23,121 bases of DNA from a virus, in IMG/VR virus record IMGVR_UViG_3300042691_003544, positions 1-23,121 of that record, one strand, 5' to 3'. Positions 7,990 through 15,659 of the stretch are shown piece after piece. Position numbers and translations under genes: made by a program. The notes beneath the pieces are model-generated. The model saw only the letters and a program-made list of their open reading frames with translations. It did no database searches and had not been told where the DNA came from. Positions within the stretch are counted from its first letter, which is position 1. Every line of letters begins with the position of its first letter.

Positions 7990-10850
7990 ACAACCTTGAG
8001 TTGCCCGTGAGTTAGGTCGTTCACCGAATGGTCAGCGTCATCCAAGATTCCCAATAAACGTGGGTGATTTAGGTTGATGCCGACCACATAGCATTGCGGA
8101 ATCTTAATACCAACATCTTTACCGAAGTACGCTTTCTGTGATTTCGGTGTGGCAATAATCCCTTCCATCTCAAACTCTTGGATAAATGCTTTGTAGTCAT
8201 AGCCACGGGTGCTAAGCCATTTCCGTAGCTTGGTTCTTTCGACAAGCACTGTGCCACTCTCGAACTTGCCATCGTAGGTTTTGCGGAATAAGTCGTAGCG
8301 TACAAGGATGTCTGCAATATACGGGCGATTGTTGTCCCGCATTGGCTTCTGTCCGGGGGTGTGCATGACAGTCAAAGTTGCATCCATGTTCTCGTTGATG
8401 AACTCGCCCAGTGCATCGAAGGCATCCATACGATTGGTTGCCGCAGATACTTTCATGGACTTCAGTTCACCTAGTGCCCATTCAGTTGCGTCTTGATAGT
8501 CATACTGGATAAGCCCATACTCCTTTGCCAACTGGTTACCCAAGTCTGAAAGCACAACACCGACTTCCCAAAAGCGCTCGTCACCAGTAAAGCTAACACC
8601 ATATTTCTTAGGGAACTCATTGATAGCGTGGTCAAGCATTGCCTTCAAACCATCTATACCCAACGGCATTAAGTGCCTAATAAACTCCTGCCCTACTGTG
8701 CCGTAGTTGTTCATTAGGAACGCATGTATCTGCCGACCTACTTGGCTACCCTTGGTAAACAGTGGGTGCGGTGCAACATTAAACTCAAGCAGTCGAGCGA
8801 GCTTGGCGTCCGTAGCATGACCACCTGCGTACAACATACTGTGCAGTGATTCGTTGGTCGATACAGTCATGGTGGTTGCCCACTCTTTGGTTGCTCGTTC
8901 TTCTGCACTACGATTCAAACGTGCCTTGTCCCTACCCTGCGATGTCCAGTAGATAAGGTCGCCTGCTTCTTCACGGTCAAGCATCGTCAGTTCGTCTACT
9001 GTCATGGGTAGGTTGCCATGCAAAGAAAGACGTGAGAACAAACTGTTCTGTGTGAACTTACCACCGAAGTGGAGTTGGTCAGGGTTGCCCCATATGGATT
9101 GCATCATGTACTGACCGAGCGTCTTACCGCCACCAGTCTTGCCATACAAGGACAGAATCAAACCTTTCAAGCCACTGACCTTGAGCAATGGTGTTGCAAA
9201 TGAGAAGCCAATCAGGAACTTGTGGAGTTTTAAATCGGCAGAGTCAAGGATACGGGTGAAGTTAACCCATTCTTGCAGGTCTCCTTTTGTGCCGTACATG
9301 TCCTCAGATAGCTTGCCGACCCCTTGGGCTAGGTTGACTTGCTCAATATTTACTGTGCCGTTGGAGTCCCGGCGAAGAAGCGAACTGCCAATCACAAACT
9401 CGTTGTAGTTTGATTTCCAACCCATTGATGAGTACAAGTTTGTTAGCCCTCGGCGTTGCTTCAACTCCTCCATGTATGAACGTAAAAGCATTTGGAAGTT
9501 TTCCGTTTGTGACTTGTTAAAAAGAAGGATGCCTTGGTCTGCGATTGTGGTAGAGAAGTCACGGCTACCATGTGCTAAGTTGGCTTGACGCATTACCAAC
9601 TCAGTCCACCCAACGTGTGGGCGATTCCACATAAAGCGAACTACCTCATAGCCAAGTCCTTCATCCTTACCATACCCCACTGGGTATAGGTCGAACTTGC
9701 ATACGTCAATATCTGTTTCTTCAATGACCATCTTCATACCATCAGTGGTACGTTTAAATGGTTTGGGTACTGGCACTACTGCGGCAATAGGGTCAACCAT
9801 AGCCGCCATTGATTTGACCTCAGCTAGTTGTGTACCTAGTCGTGCGGGGCTACCAATCTTGTCCTTAAACTTACAACCCTTACAACCCTCAGGTCGCTCA
9901 AGCATAAACTTCTCGCACAGTGTTGGGCCTGTTGCGCCGTTCTTCCAGTTCTCAATCTTGGTGGTTACTTCACTCTCATTAAAGTTTGCGTATTCTTTAC
10001 TCCATTTAATTGCAGTAGCTACTGGCTCTTGGCAATAGGCGGCGACACCCATCATCTTCCACCAAAAGGGTTCAGTCACATCGTTCTGATTCTCAGCACC
10101 CCATTTAATTTGTTGGCATCCTGCGACCACTCGCTCTGCATTTGCAGGTTGGTATTCATGCTTGACTGCCATAGCATCCAACAACGTATTGTTGCGTGTT
10201 GGTTGTGCGGGTGGCTCATAAGATGAGCCATGAGTAAACGGCTCGAGTACTGCCCACAACTGGTTGTAGGTTACATCGGGAGCATCTCTTAACAAAACCG
10301 CAGTCTTATTACCCTTGGGATTCACACACCCAATCGGTCTAAGAATACGTGCGTTATCTCCTGTCACACCAATATCAGGTGTGAACCCTTTGTCCAAGCA
10401 AGCCGCCTTCAGTGCGTTAGCCAATGGCTTCCACTGCGCAGGCGCAACCGCCGTATCAAGAATCCAGTAAACGTGTAGCCCATTACCAGACGAAACAATC
10501 ATCGGCATGGGTAGCCCAACATCTTTGACAAAGGCAATCAGAGCCTTGGCCCCTTCGCTTGCATCAATGAATGGCTTTGGCTTTCCATTCTTACCAATAC
10601 CGCAGTCAACGTCTATCGCAAGTACCTTTGTACGCTCAACGAACTCCTGCTTCCTACGCTTCTCCGTAAATGTAGAGATGGCGTAGTACGTGTTCTGCCC
10701 CCTGTCATTCAGAGCCTGTGCAACTTGTGCGAGTTTTTCTACCGAATCAAAGTAACCATGTCTTGGTGCAGGGTTGTCCCGCTCAAAACTAGCTATGCAA
10801 TACAATCCTTCAGTTGGTAGTACTCGCTGAAAAAAACTCAGCGTGTCCAT
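7986..10850 (-). CDS. Phage primase-helicase (AEP-type primase fused to DUF927-like AAA+ helicase)
   Basis: This 954-residue protein likely lays RNA or DNA primers and unwinds the phage fork. The N-terminal third looks like an archaeo-eukaryotic primase: LAIDVDCG with D80 and D82, SSGNGLHVYW with H126, and DNARILRPIGCVNPKG at 165-180. A small Cys segment follows (C310, C321, C324, then SPARLG), typical of the link after phage AEP domains. The C-terminal part is a P-loop helicase: Walker A GKTGGGKT at 570-577 and a Walker B-like MTVDEL soon after. The end (about 850-940) resembles a winged-helix tail. It is the last gene of the minus-strand operon. Its start follows a weak GGGG ribosome site that adjoins a G/C hairpin, and its stop overlaps the stop of the convergent giant gene. 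Fold assignments are by motif only; the family-level call is firm. Confidence 0.88.
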   Translation of the reverse strand: MDTLSFFQRVLPTEGLYCIASFERDNPAPRHGYFDSVEKLAQVAQALNDRGQNTYYAISTFTEKRRKQEFVERTKVLAIDVDCGIGKNGKPKPFIDASEGAKALIAFVKDVGLPMPMIVSSGNGLHVYWILDTAVAPAQWKPLANALKAACLDKGFTPDIGVTGDNARILRPIGCVNPKGNKTAVLLRDAPDVTYNQLWAVLEPFTHGSSYEPPAQPTRNNTLLDAMAVKHEYQPANAERVVAGCQQIKWGAENQNDVTEPFWWKMMGVAAYCQEPVATAIKWSKEYANFNESEVTTKIENWKNGATGPTLCEKFMLERPEGCKGCKFKDKIGSPARLGTQLAEVKSMAAMVDPIAAVVPVPKPFKRTTDGMKMVIEETDIDVCKFDLYPVGYGKDEGLGYEVVRFMWNRPHVGWTELVMRQANLAHGSRDFSTTIADQGILLFNKSQTENFQMLLRSYMEELKQRRGLTNLYSSMGWKSNYNEFVIGSSLLRRDSNGTVNIEQVNLAQGVGKLSEDMYGTKGDLQEWVNFTRILDSADLKLHKFLIGFSFATPLLKVSGLKGLILSLYGKTGGGKTLGQYMMQSIWGNPDQLHFGGKFTQNSLFSRLSLHGNLPMTVDELTMLDREEAGDLIYWTSQGRDKARLNRSAEERATKEWATTMTVSTNESLHSMLYAGGHATDAKLARLLEFNVAPHPLFTKGSQVGRQIHAFLMNNYGTVGQEFIRHLMPLGIDGLKAMLDHAINEFPKKYGVSFTGDERFWEVGVVLSDLGNQLAKEYGLIQYDYQDATEWALGELKSMKVSAATNRMDAFDALGEFINENMDATLTVMHTPGQKPMRDNNRPYIADILVRYDLFRKTYDGKFESGTVLVERTKLRKWLSTRGYDYKAFIQEFEMEGIIATPKSQKAYFGKDVGIKIPQCYVVGINLNHPRLLGILDDADHSVNDLTHGQLKVV

Positions 10851-10865
10851 AATATCCCCGTTAGT

Positions 10866-10884
10866 GGGGGGTAGTTAGCCCCCC
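10866..10884. promoter_or_regulatory. G6/C6 inverted repeat upstream of the primase-helicase gene
   Basis: Six G (10866-10871), a seven-base loop TAGTTAG and six C (10879-10884) form a perfect stem in the 40-base gap between the XRE-like gene and the primase-helicase gene. On the minus strand it ends about 15 bases before the primase ATG. It has no T tract, so it is not a standard terminator. The C run could also pair with the GGGG of the primase ribosome binding site, so the hairpin may tune translation or mRNA stability. Confidence 0.5.
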
Positions 10885-10890
10885 TGTCCC

Positions 10891-11178
10891 TCAGTTAAAA
10901 CGCTTCATAAGTTCGTCAAGGCGTTCTTTCCTCTGCTTCTGTTCCATAGCAATGACGGCAGGCGTAGGCCATTTGTCATCCACCATGATAGAAAGCAATT
11001 GTTTGAGGACAGTCCTGACAGTACCATCGTTAGCTTTGCGGATAACTTTCCCCCGCACCCAACCATAATACGTCATACGACTGACACCGAATAGGGAAGC
11101 CATGTCACTGGTTGTCAGCATCATGTGCTTCCGCAATGCCTCGACCTTTGTAAAGTCAATAGGCATATTAGGCGTCAT
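10891..11178 (-). CDS. XRE/Cro-like helix-turn-helix protein
   Basis: This 95-residue protein has a helix-turn-helix around residues 18-40: LTTSDMASLFGVSRMTYYGW has the spacing of the Cro/C1 type fold, with the recognition helix starting at VSRMTYYGW. The rest is helical and basic to the C-terminus. It probably binds DNA as a regulator or replication accessory. The ATG used here lies inside the end of the upstream gene, giving an 11-base overlap. A second Met (residue 5) falls just after that stop and could be the real start. Because it sits between the putative ssDNA-binding protein and the primase-helicase it may act on the replication operon itself; that role is inferred from position only. 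Confidence 0.7.
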   Translation of the reverse strand: MTPNMPIDFTKVEALRKHMMLTTSDMASLFGVSRMTYYGWVRGKVIRKANDGTVRTVLKQLLSIMVDDKWPTPAVIAMEQKQRKERLDELMKRFN

Positions 11179-12139
11179 CTGCGGCTACCTCCCCAACGAG
11201 TGCGGCAATCTCATCAGCCAATGATGCGGCAGATGGTGCAGAGGCAACGGCAGGTTGTGCCTTAGCCTGCGGTGCAGTAGCCGCCTTCTTGGGTGCACCA
11301 AAACCACGCTTCGCAGTAGCAGGTTGTTCTGCCACGGGGATAGGAGCAGGTTCAGGTTGAGCCACTACGGGAGCGGGCTTCGGTGCAACTTGTTGTGGTG
11401 CGGCAATCTTAGGTACTGCCGGGGCCGCAGATGTACGCAACTCACCAGTAATCTGACGAACTTCTTCTGTGCCAAACAGTCTATCAACTTCCTGTTGGGT
11501 CACTTCATCCAAGAAACCGCCAAAGTCAAACTTCAGTTTAGGGAATGACGCATCGGTATCAAAGGACACACGAGTACGGACAATCTCAGCAGGGATACCA
11601 CGGAGCGACAACTCCTTTTGGTATTTGCTTAAGCCTTGTAAAGCGGCAGGGGTAACGGACAACAAGTATACAGGCCCAGTTGGGTCATCAGCCGATACAA
11701 CTGCCAAACGCTTTTGGTCAGAGCAGGCTTTGATTTGTTTACCCTGCGGAGTAATTTTGCTACCCCATGCGTTCTGTGGGCAAGAGGCACACAGGTCATT
11801 CTGTGGCTCAGCACTGGATGCATCAGGTGATACACCATCCATAGAGAAGCAGTCAGGAGAAGCAGGCTCGCTCTCAGGTGTCCACGCTTTGGCATACCAA
11901 GTCTTAGATAGGCGTGGGTTCGCACCGACTACAACAATATCCAATGACGTAGAGTCAAGGACAGTCTCAGTACCGCCCTCAACAATACGGAAACGGCTAC
12001 CCTTAATAGAGATACGTGCAGTAGCTTCGCCACTACCGATACCGCCTGCCAATGACTGGGCTAGGATAGAAGGAACACCAACACGTTGAGCGAGGTGGGA
12101 AGGAACTTGCACGTTGGCAAGAGTAATTGCATTGCTCAT
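11168..12139 (-). CDS. Conserved phage protein with four cysteines and acidic tail, putative ssDNA-binding protein
   Basis: In this 323-residue protein the N-terminal 200 residues look folded and contain four cysteines, C97, C117, C120 and C139, in the pattern NDLCASCPQNAWGS then KACSDQKRLAVV, suggesting a metal site. Residues about 245-300 form an Ala/Pro-rich flexible linker, and the protein ends in a hydrophobic/acidic tail (AALVGEVAADDA). A core plus disordered linker plus acidic tip is the layout of single-stranded DNA-binding proteins, and the position inside a primase, polymerase and nuclease operon fits. I do not see an OB-fold signature, so the function is inferred from layout and context. 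A strong ribosome site (AAAGGAG) precedes the ATG. Confidence 0.55.
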   Translation of the reverse strand: MSNAITLANVQVPSHLAQRVGVPSILAQSLAGGIGSGEATARISIKGSRFRIVEGGTETVLDSTSLDIVVVGANPRLSKTWYAKAWTPESEPASPDCFSMDGVSPDASSAEPQNDLCASCPQNAWGSKITPQGKQIKACSDQKRLAVVSADDPTGPVYLLSVTPAALQGLSKYQKELSLRGIPAEIVRTRVSFDTDASFPKLKFDFGGFLDEVTQQEVDRLFGTEEVRQITGELRTSAAPAVPKIAAPQQVAPKPAPVVAQPEPAPIPVAEQPATAKRGFGAPKKAATAPQAKAQPAVASAPSAASLADEIAALVGEVAADDA

Positions 12140-12163
12140 AGATATTCTCCTTTAGTGAGCGGG

Positions 12164-12385
12164 TTAAATACGATTGGTCGCACGTTTAGCTTTAGCAAAA
12201 CCACTGGTTAAGCTATTGTTTTGTATTGCCACTGCTCGTGCTTTCTCAGCGGCAAACATCTCTAGTTGATTCTCGTTACTGATATTCAGCTTACGCTTTA
12301 CTTTATCTGCCGTAACATGTTCTGCTATGGCTTGGTGTGCCCCATCGTAAGCGGCTTGCATAATCCATCTACGTATCCATCCCAT
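12164..12385 (-). CDS. Small phage protein of unknown function
   Basis: This 73-residue protein is basic and helical, starting MGWIRRWIMQAAYDGAHQAI with no clear domain. Its ATG follows the stop of the upstream gene after a single base (TAACATG), and its ribosome site GGAGG lies inside the end of that gene, so translation is probably coupled. The amphipathic, Trp-containing N-terminus could touch a membrane or a partner protein. I do not recognise the family. Confidence 0.6.
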   Translation of the reverse strand: MGWIRRWIMQAAYDGAHQAIAEHVTADKVKRKLNISNENQLEMFAAEKARAVAIQNNSLTSGFAKAKRATNRI

Positions 12386-12386
12386 G

Positions 12387-12791
12387 TTAATCCTCCACTC
12401 GGTTAGCGGGTTTACGAATGTTCACTTCCAACTTTGTGCCGTAGTTGACACCGGGGGGAACGACCTTGTTTGCATCTATATAGCCACGTACTGCTATCTT
12501 GCTGACACGTTTTTCAAGCATGTCATATGCTTCTTGTGTGCGAATGAAATCAAGCACTGCATCCCAATCGCCTACATTGGCATAGTCTGTTGTGGTTAAG
12601 AACGCAGTGCCGTGCTTAGTCTTGAACGATGTCACACCTTGCAAGTCAGCTTGTTCTTTAATCCACGCTTCTATCTTCTCCATCTTGGCTTTGATAACCG
12701 ACACTCGGTCTTTTACTTCAGCCTCCATAGATTCTTTCTGCAACCTAAGTTTCATGTAGGTCGCCACTACATCATCTACATTTACAGTCAT
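12387..12791 (-). CDS. Conserved phage protein with N-terminal coiled coil
   Basis: The start is taken at the ATG at 12791 (134 residues). A longer frame would begin at a GTG three codons upstream, but that GTG is part of the likely ribosome site AGGTG, which has proper spacing to the ATG. Residues about 10-50 form a charged helix likely to be a coiled coil. The rest contains FKTKHGTAFLTTTDYANVGD and later LEKRVSKIAVRGYI and VPPGVNYG, a pattern I know from short phage proteins encoded next to replication genes, with unassigned function. The ribosome site overlaps the stop codon of the helicase gene (AGGTGA). Confidence 0.65.
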   Translation of the reverse strand: MTVNVDDVVATYMKLRLQKESMEAEVKDRVSVIKAKMEKIEAWIKEQADLQGVTSFKTKHGTAFLTTTDYANVGDWDAVLDFIRTQEAYDMLEKRVSKIAVRGYIDANKVVPPGVNYGTKLEVNIRKPANRVED

Positions 12792-12796
12792 AGTTG

Positions 12797-14350
12797 TCAC
12801 CTATTAGTCTGTTGTTGAATTAAATCAAGAAGCAGTCCTTGCAACTTCTGCTTGTTCTTCAATCGCTCATACATCTTGTACTCAAGGTCTGTCGCCTCGA
12901 TGTGGATGACGTTCGATACATGCTTCTTGCCGATACGCTCAATGCGCCCGTTTGCCTGAACATATTGTTCGTTGCTAGTTATCGGGCCATACCAGACAAT
13001 GGTAGATGCACTTGTTAGCGTTAAGCCGTGCGCCATTGTTGCGGGGTGAGCAACTAGCACATGTGGATTTTTAGCATGTTGAAAGTCATGGAAAATTTGG
13101 TTGCGCTTTGATGCAGATACTTCACCATTCACAACTGCTACTGTCCAATGCTTGCTAAGTTCTTTCTCCAACATATGCAAAGTACCCGTCAGTGGTACGA
13201 ATACAATTACCTTCTCTCCTGCTTCTTCAATTACCTCCTTTACTAAATTAACACGTGGGGTACAGTCCAACTCAATGTTCTGTCCATCGTCACCATAGGC
13301 TACACCACAGGCTATCTGAACTAACTTCTGAATCTTGACTGCTTCATTAACTGCCGTAATAGTTCCATCGGTAGTCATCTCAGTTACGAAATGCCGTAGC
13401 ATTTGCGAATAATGTTTCTTCTGTTCGGGTGTTAACTCCACCTGTCTTGTCTGCACAACTGTATCAGGCAAATCGAAACACTCATCACGGGTATACCTTA
13501 CCGCAGGTTGTAGGATGTGCTTAACTATATCTACTGATTCGGGGCGAGGTACAAACTTCCATTGCCCAATCTTCATCATGACCTGTTCACGGAAAGCAGT
13601 ATATGTTTTTGTACAGTATGGACTGTTAACTAATTTAGCCAGTGCCCATGCATCTGTTGGGTCGTTGGGTGTAGGTGTCCCAGTCATCAACCACAAACGT
13701 GTTGCTGAATTAGCTTCCAACCATTTGCGGAATACCTTGAACCTTTGTGTTGATGGATTGCGTAGCACCGCCGCCTCATCAATGATTACCAAATCAAATA
13801 GACCAATGGCTTCGTTTGAAATAATGTTAAAGCCATCATGGTTAATGATGTAGAAGTCAACCTCTTTCTTGAGAAGTTGTTTGCGTTTGTCTGCCGTACC
13901 ATGAAGGACAGTGAACTTACGATGTGGGAATCCTGTAAAGATTGCGTCACCCCATACCCGTTCCAATGTGGATAGCGGGGACATGATGAGAACCTTTTTA
14001 ACCTGCTTGGTTTTAATCAAATAGTCAGCCGCCCATAGAGCAGACTGCGTTTTACCAGTACCGATTTCATTCAACACCAACCCGCGTTGATTGAGCGTCA
14101 AGAACGCAGCAGTATCTTTCTGATGGCTATACGGGATATGCTGTCCGGGCCAGTTGTAATAATGCAAGATAGGAGAGGGCGCATCAATACCCAAGTTGCG
14201 CAGTACACGTACTTCATCAAGGCTATGCGGGGTAAGGACAAGCGGTATCCCCCGTACCATTACAGTCTTTGCAGTCGGGATACTGTCGAGTACCCGATTG
14301 GGATTGTTTAATTTAAGGGCAAGGGTCTTAGCCCTTTCAACTACTAGCAT
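12797..14350 (-). CDS. SNF2-type superfamily 2 helicase/ATPase
   Basis: The start is taken at the ATG at 14350 (517 residues); the TTG further upstream lies before the ribosome site AGGTG and is unlikely. The SF2 motifs are complete: an SNF2-like YSHQKDTA, Walker A NEIGTGKT (GTGKT at 97-101), motif II VIIDEAAVLRN (D191, E192), motif III LMTGTPTPN near 222, and motif VI QANGRIERIGKK near the C-terminus. In motif II the usual DEAH is DEAA. It most likely translocates on duplex DNA to drive replication or recombination. SNF2 helicases paired with a VRR-NUC nuclease are common in phage and prophage replication modules, and the VRR-NUC gene is directly upstream here, overlapping the coupled start region. 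Confidence 0.9.
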   Translation of the reverse strand: MLVVERAKTLALKLNNPNRVLDSIPTAKTVMVRGIPLVLTPHSLDEVRVLRNLGIDAPSPILHYYNWPGQHIPYSHQKDTAAFLTLNQRGLVLNEIGTGKTQSALWAADYLIKTKQVKKVLIMSPLSTLERVWGDAIFTGFPHRKFTVLHGTADKRKQLLKKEVDFYIINHDGFNIISNEAIGLFDLVIIDEAAVLRNPSTQRFKVFRKWLEANSATRLWLMTGTPTPNDPTDAWALAKLVNSPYCTKTYTAFREQVMMKIGQWKFVPRPESVDIVKHILQPAVRYTRDECFDLPDTVVQTRQVELTPEQKKHYSQMLRHFVTEMTTDGTITAVNEAVKIQKLVQIACGVAYGDDGQNIELDCTPRVNLVKEVIEEAGEKVIVFVPLTGTLHMLEKELSKHWTVAVVNGEVSASKRNQIFHDFQHAKNPHVLVAHPATMAHGLTLTSASTIVWYGPITSNEQYVQANGRIERIGKKHVSNVIHIEATDLEYKMYERLKNKQKLQGLLLDLIQQQTNR

Positions 14351-14354
14351 GTTG

Positions 14355-14663
14355 TCACCTGTCAAGTTTCTCTTGTATAACTACACTCAGTTGGTCAATA
14401 GTTTCTTGGTCAAACACGACCATCCACCAACCACCTGCCTTCTGTATCTTTGCACCACACTGCATCTGCAACGCAGTAGGCTTCTTTGTCCTATCTGCTT
14501 TCACCTCAATGCCAAGGAACTGCCCCCTGACTATGGCTATGATGTCGGGTATTCCTGCCATCCCAAACCCATTGTTTGCAGGGAAGAAATACCAAATACC
14601 TTTTGCCTTTAACACCTCGACAACCTTACGTTTTACCTTACCTTCGGGTGTCATAGCACTCAT
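14355..14663 (-). CDS. VRR-NUC domain nuclease
   Basis: At 102 residues this is about the size of a stand-alone VRR-NUC domain, a PD-(D/E)XK fold. The active site is visible as GIPDIIAIVRGQFLGIEVKA with D40, E53 and K55, followed by KPTALQMQ with Q66. Stand-alone viral VRR-NUC proteins are taken to be structure-specific endonucleases that cut branched DNA such as Holliday junctions. It is encoded immediately before the SNF2-type helicase and its stop codon is part of that gene's ribosome site (AGGTGA), so the two are probably made together and may work together. A second Met at residue 4 is possible as start; the first has a usable AAGGGG upstream. Confidence 0.9.
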   Translation of the reverse strand: MSAMTPEGKVKRKVVEVLKAKGIWYFFPANNGFGMAGIPDIIAIVRGQFLGIEVKADRTKKPTALQMQCGAKIQKAGGWWMVVFDQETIDQLSVVIQEKLDR

Positions 14664-14705
14664 CTTACGCCCCTTTACACACTTGTCAAGTTTTATTTTA
14701 TTAGG

Positions 14706-15365
14706 TTAAACCCTAGCACTATCACAGTCATGTCGGGCAGGGCAAAACCTGCACAATCCTGATGGTCTAGCAGGCCAGTTGTCGTGCTCAAAACTTGTAT
14801 GAATCCGTTGGATACGCTTCATAATGTCTGCCCATAGCGTGTTGGTTTCCCCCCTGTGGTAGGTCTCTGTGTCCATCTCCATTGTCTTGAGCCACACTAG
14901 GGAAGTGCGTACCGATTGCACGTCAGGGAAATGCTTAAACACTTGGGCGGCGAACAGTTGCATTTGGAATTGGTCAGCGTTTCGTTTACCAGTTTTCCAA
15001 TCCATTACATTCGCAATGTCTTTATTGATTACAAGGATGTCAAGTTTAGAACGTAGCCATGCGTCAGCATCGTACCAACCTGTTGGGGTAAGGTTTTCGT
15101 TGAGTACAAGTTCTTTCTCGATGTGTAGTTCACCCCCCTTAGAGATGCGCTCGACCGATGCGCACAGGGGTTCGTAGTGCGCAATCTCTTGGGGCAGTAG
15201 GGCAGAGGACTTAAGCCTATGCTCAAGGTATTCATGGATTCTTTCGCCATACTTACTGGCATCACCACCTGCGTCAACAACATCTTTGACAATGCGTTGC
15301 CGAAAGTAGCGATACGGACAGTTCTCGTATAGCTTGATTGCCGAATAGGAGTGGCTTAAGTGCAT
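14706..15365 (-). CDS. Cas4/RecB-like PD-(D/E)XK exonuclease with predicted Fe-S cluster
   Basis: This 219-residue protein has the RecB/Cas4-type nuclease core: H44 in GERIHEYLEH, D109 in SKLDILVI, DWKTGK with D122 and K124, and a QFQMQLFAA motif. Four cysteines, C16 in YENCPYRYF and C205, C208 and C214 in CRFCPARHDC, are placed at both ends as in Cas4 and AddB, where they hold a 4Fe-4S cluster. It probably degrades or resects DNA ends during phage replication or recombination. There is no cas gene nearby, so this is a replication-module nuclease and not a CRISPR part. The ATG has GAGGGG upstream. The 60-base gap before it is open in the same frame back to the previous stop. Confidence 0.88.
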   Translation of the reverse strand: MHLSHSYSAIKLYENCPYRYFRQRIVKDVVDAGGDASKYGERIHEYLEHRLKSSALLPQEIAHYEPLCASVERISKGGELHIEKELVLNENLTPTGWYDADAWLRSKLDILVINKDIANVMDWKTGKRNADQFQMQLFAAQVFKHFPDVQSVRTSLVWLKTMEMDTETYHRGETNTLWADIMKRIQRIHTSFEHDNWPARPSGLCRFCPARHDCDSARV

Positions 15366-15413
15366 AAATTGTAGCCCCTCGGGGTGTCCTTGGGGTTCTC
15401 TGTTTGATGGAAA

Positions 15414-15424
15414 GTACAGTGTAC
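15414..15424. promoter_or_regulatory. Short palindrome GTACA-G-TGTAC in the gap before the nuclease gene
   Basis: A perfect 5-base inverted repeat with one central base lies two bases downstream of the 77-residue gene (its stop is at 15426-15428), in the 60-base gap before the nuclease gene. A second G/C repeat, CCCC-TC-GGGG, lies at 15375-15384 just before the nuclease start and overlaps its ribosome site. The first could be an operator half-site pair and the second could hide the ribosome site. Both are short and may be chance. Confidence 0.25.
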
Positions 15425-15425
15425 A

Positions 15426-15659
15426 TCACTCATGCATACGGCGCAAGATGTCGTACTTTAATATTTCCAACTGGGCAATTACTTCGGTTACGTTGTCTAT
15501 CTTGGTGGAGTAGCGCATGTATTTGTCGTCTGCCTTAAGCATGATAAGAACATCAGTCGCACCCCCCTCCTCGACACGTGCCATTGCCGACTCCAACATG
15601 GCAACAACTTCCTGCTTACGGGTATTTCCTACTATTTCAGTCAAGTTTGTGATGCTCAT
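15426..15659 (-). CDS. Small phage protein downstream of DNA polymerase
   Basis: This 77-residue acidic protein is mostly helical with a central beta-like TDVLIMLKADDKYMRYS. No motif identifies it. Its ATG overlaps the stop of the polymerase gene (TAATG), so it is translationally coupled to the polymerase, which suggests a small accessory role in replication. That role is inferred from position only. It ends with a TGA after which the same frame stays open into the nuclease gene. Confidence 0.65.
   Translation of the reverse strand: MSITNLTEIVGNTRKQEVVAMLESAMARVEEGGATDVLIMLKADDKYMRYSTKIDNVTEVIAQLEILKYDILRRMHE

Noticed and set aside
7960-8010. Bidirectional terminator between the convergent genes
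   Set aside because: There is no inverted repeat followed by a T tract; the two stop codons overlap.
11469-12089. 206-residue plus-strand frame opposite the putative ssDNA-binding gene
   Set aside because: The minus-strand gene has a strong ribosome site and a patterned Cys motif; the plus-strand frame shows no domain and lies wholly antisense.
12789-12800. GTG start for the coiled-coil protein, and similarly TTG starts for the helicase (14365) and the zinc-ribbon gene (18750)
   Set aside because: In each case the rare start codon lies in or before a good ribosome site that is correctly spaced for a downstream ATG.
14196-14612. 138-residue plus-strand frame opposite the helicase and VRR-NUC genes
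   Set aside because: It is wholly antisense to two genes with complete catalytic motifs and has no recognisable features.
14662-14689. Possible promoter on the minus strand: TTGACA, 16 bases, TAAGAT
   Set aside because: The transcript would start inside or after the VRR-NUC start codon, leaving no ribosome site; the -10 match is only four of six.
14706-15365. Cas4 of a CRISPR system
   Set aside because: The fold and Cys layout fit Cas4, but there are no other cas genes or repeats, and the context is a phage replication operon.
15284-15424. Short minus-strand frame (about 47 residues) starting after the 77-residue gene and overlapping the nuclease
   Set aside because: No ribosome site, and most of it lies out of frame over the conserved N-terminus of the nuclease.
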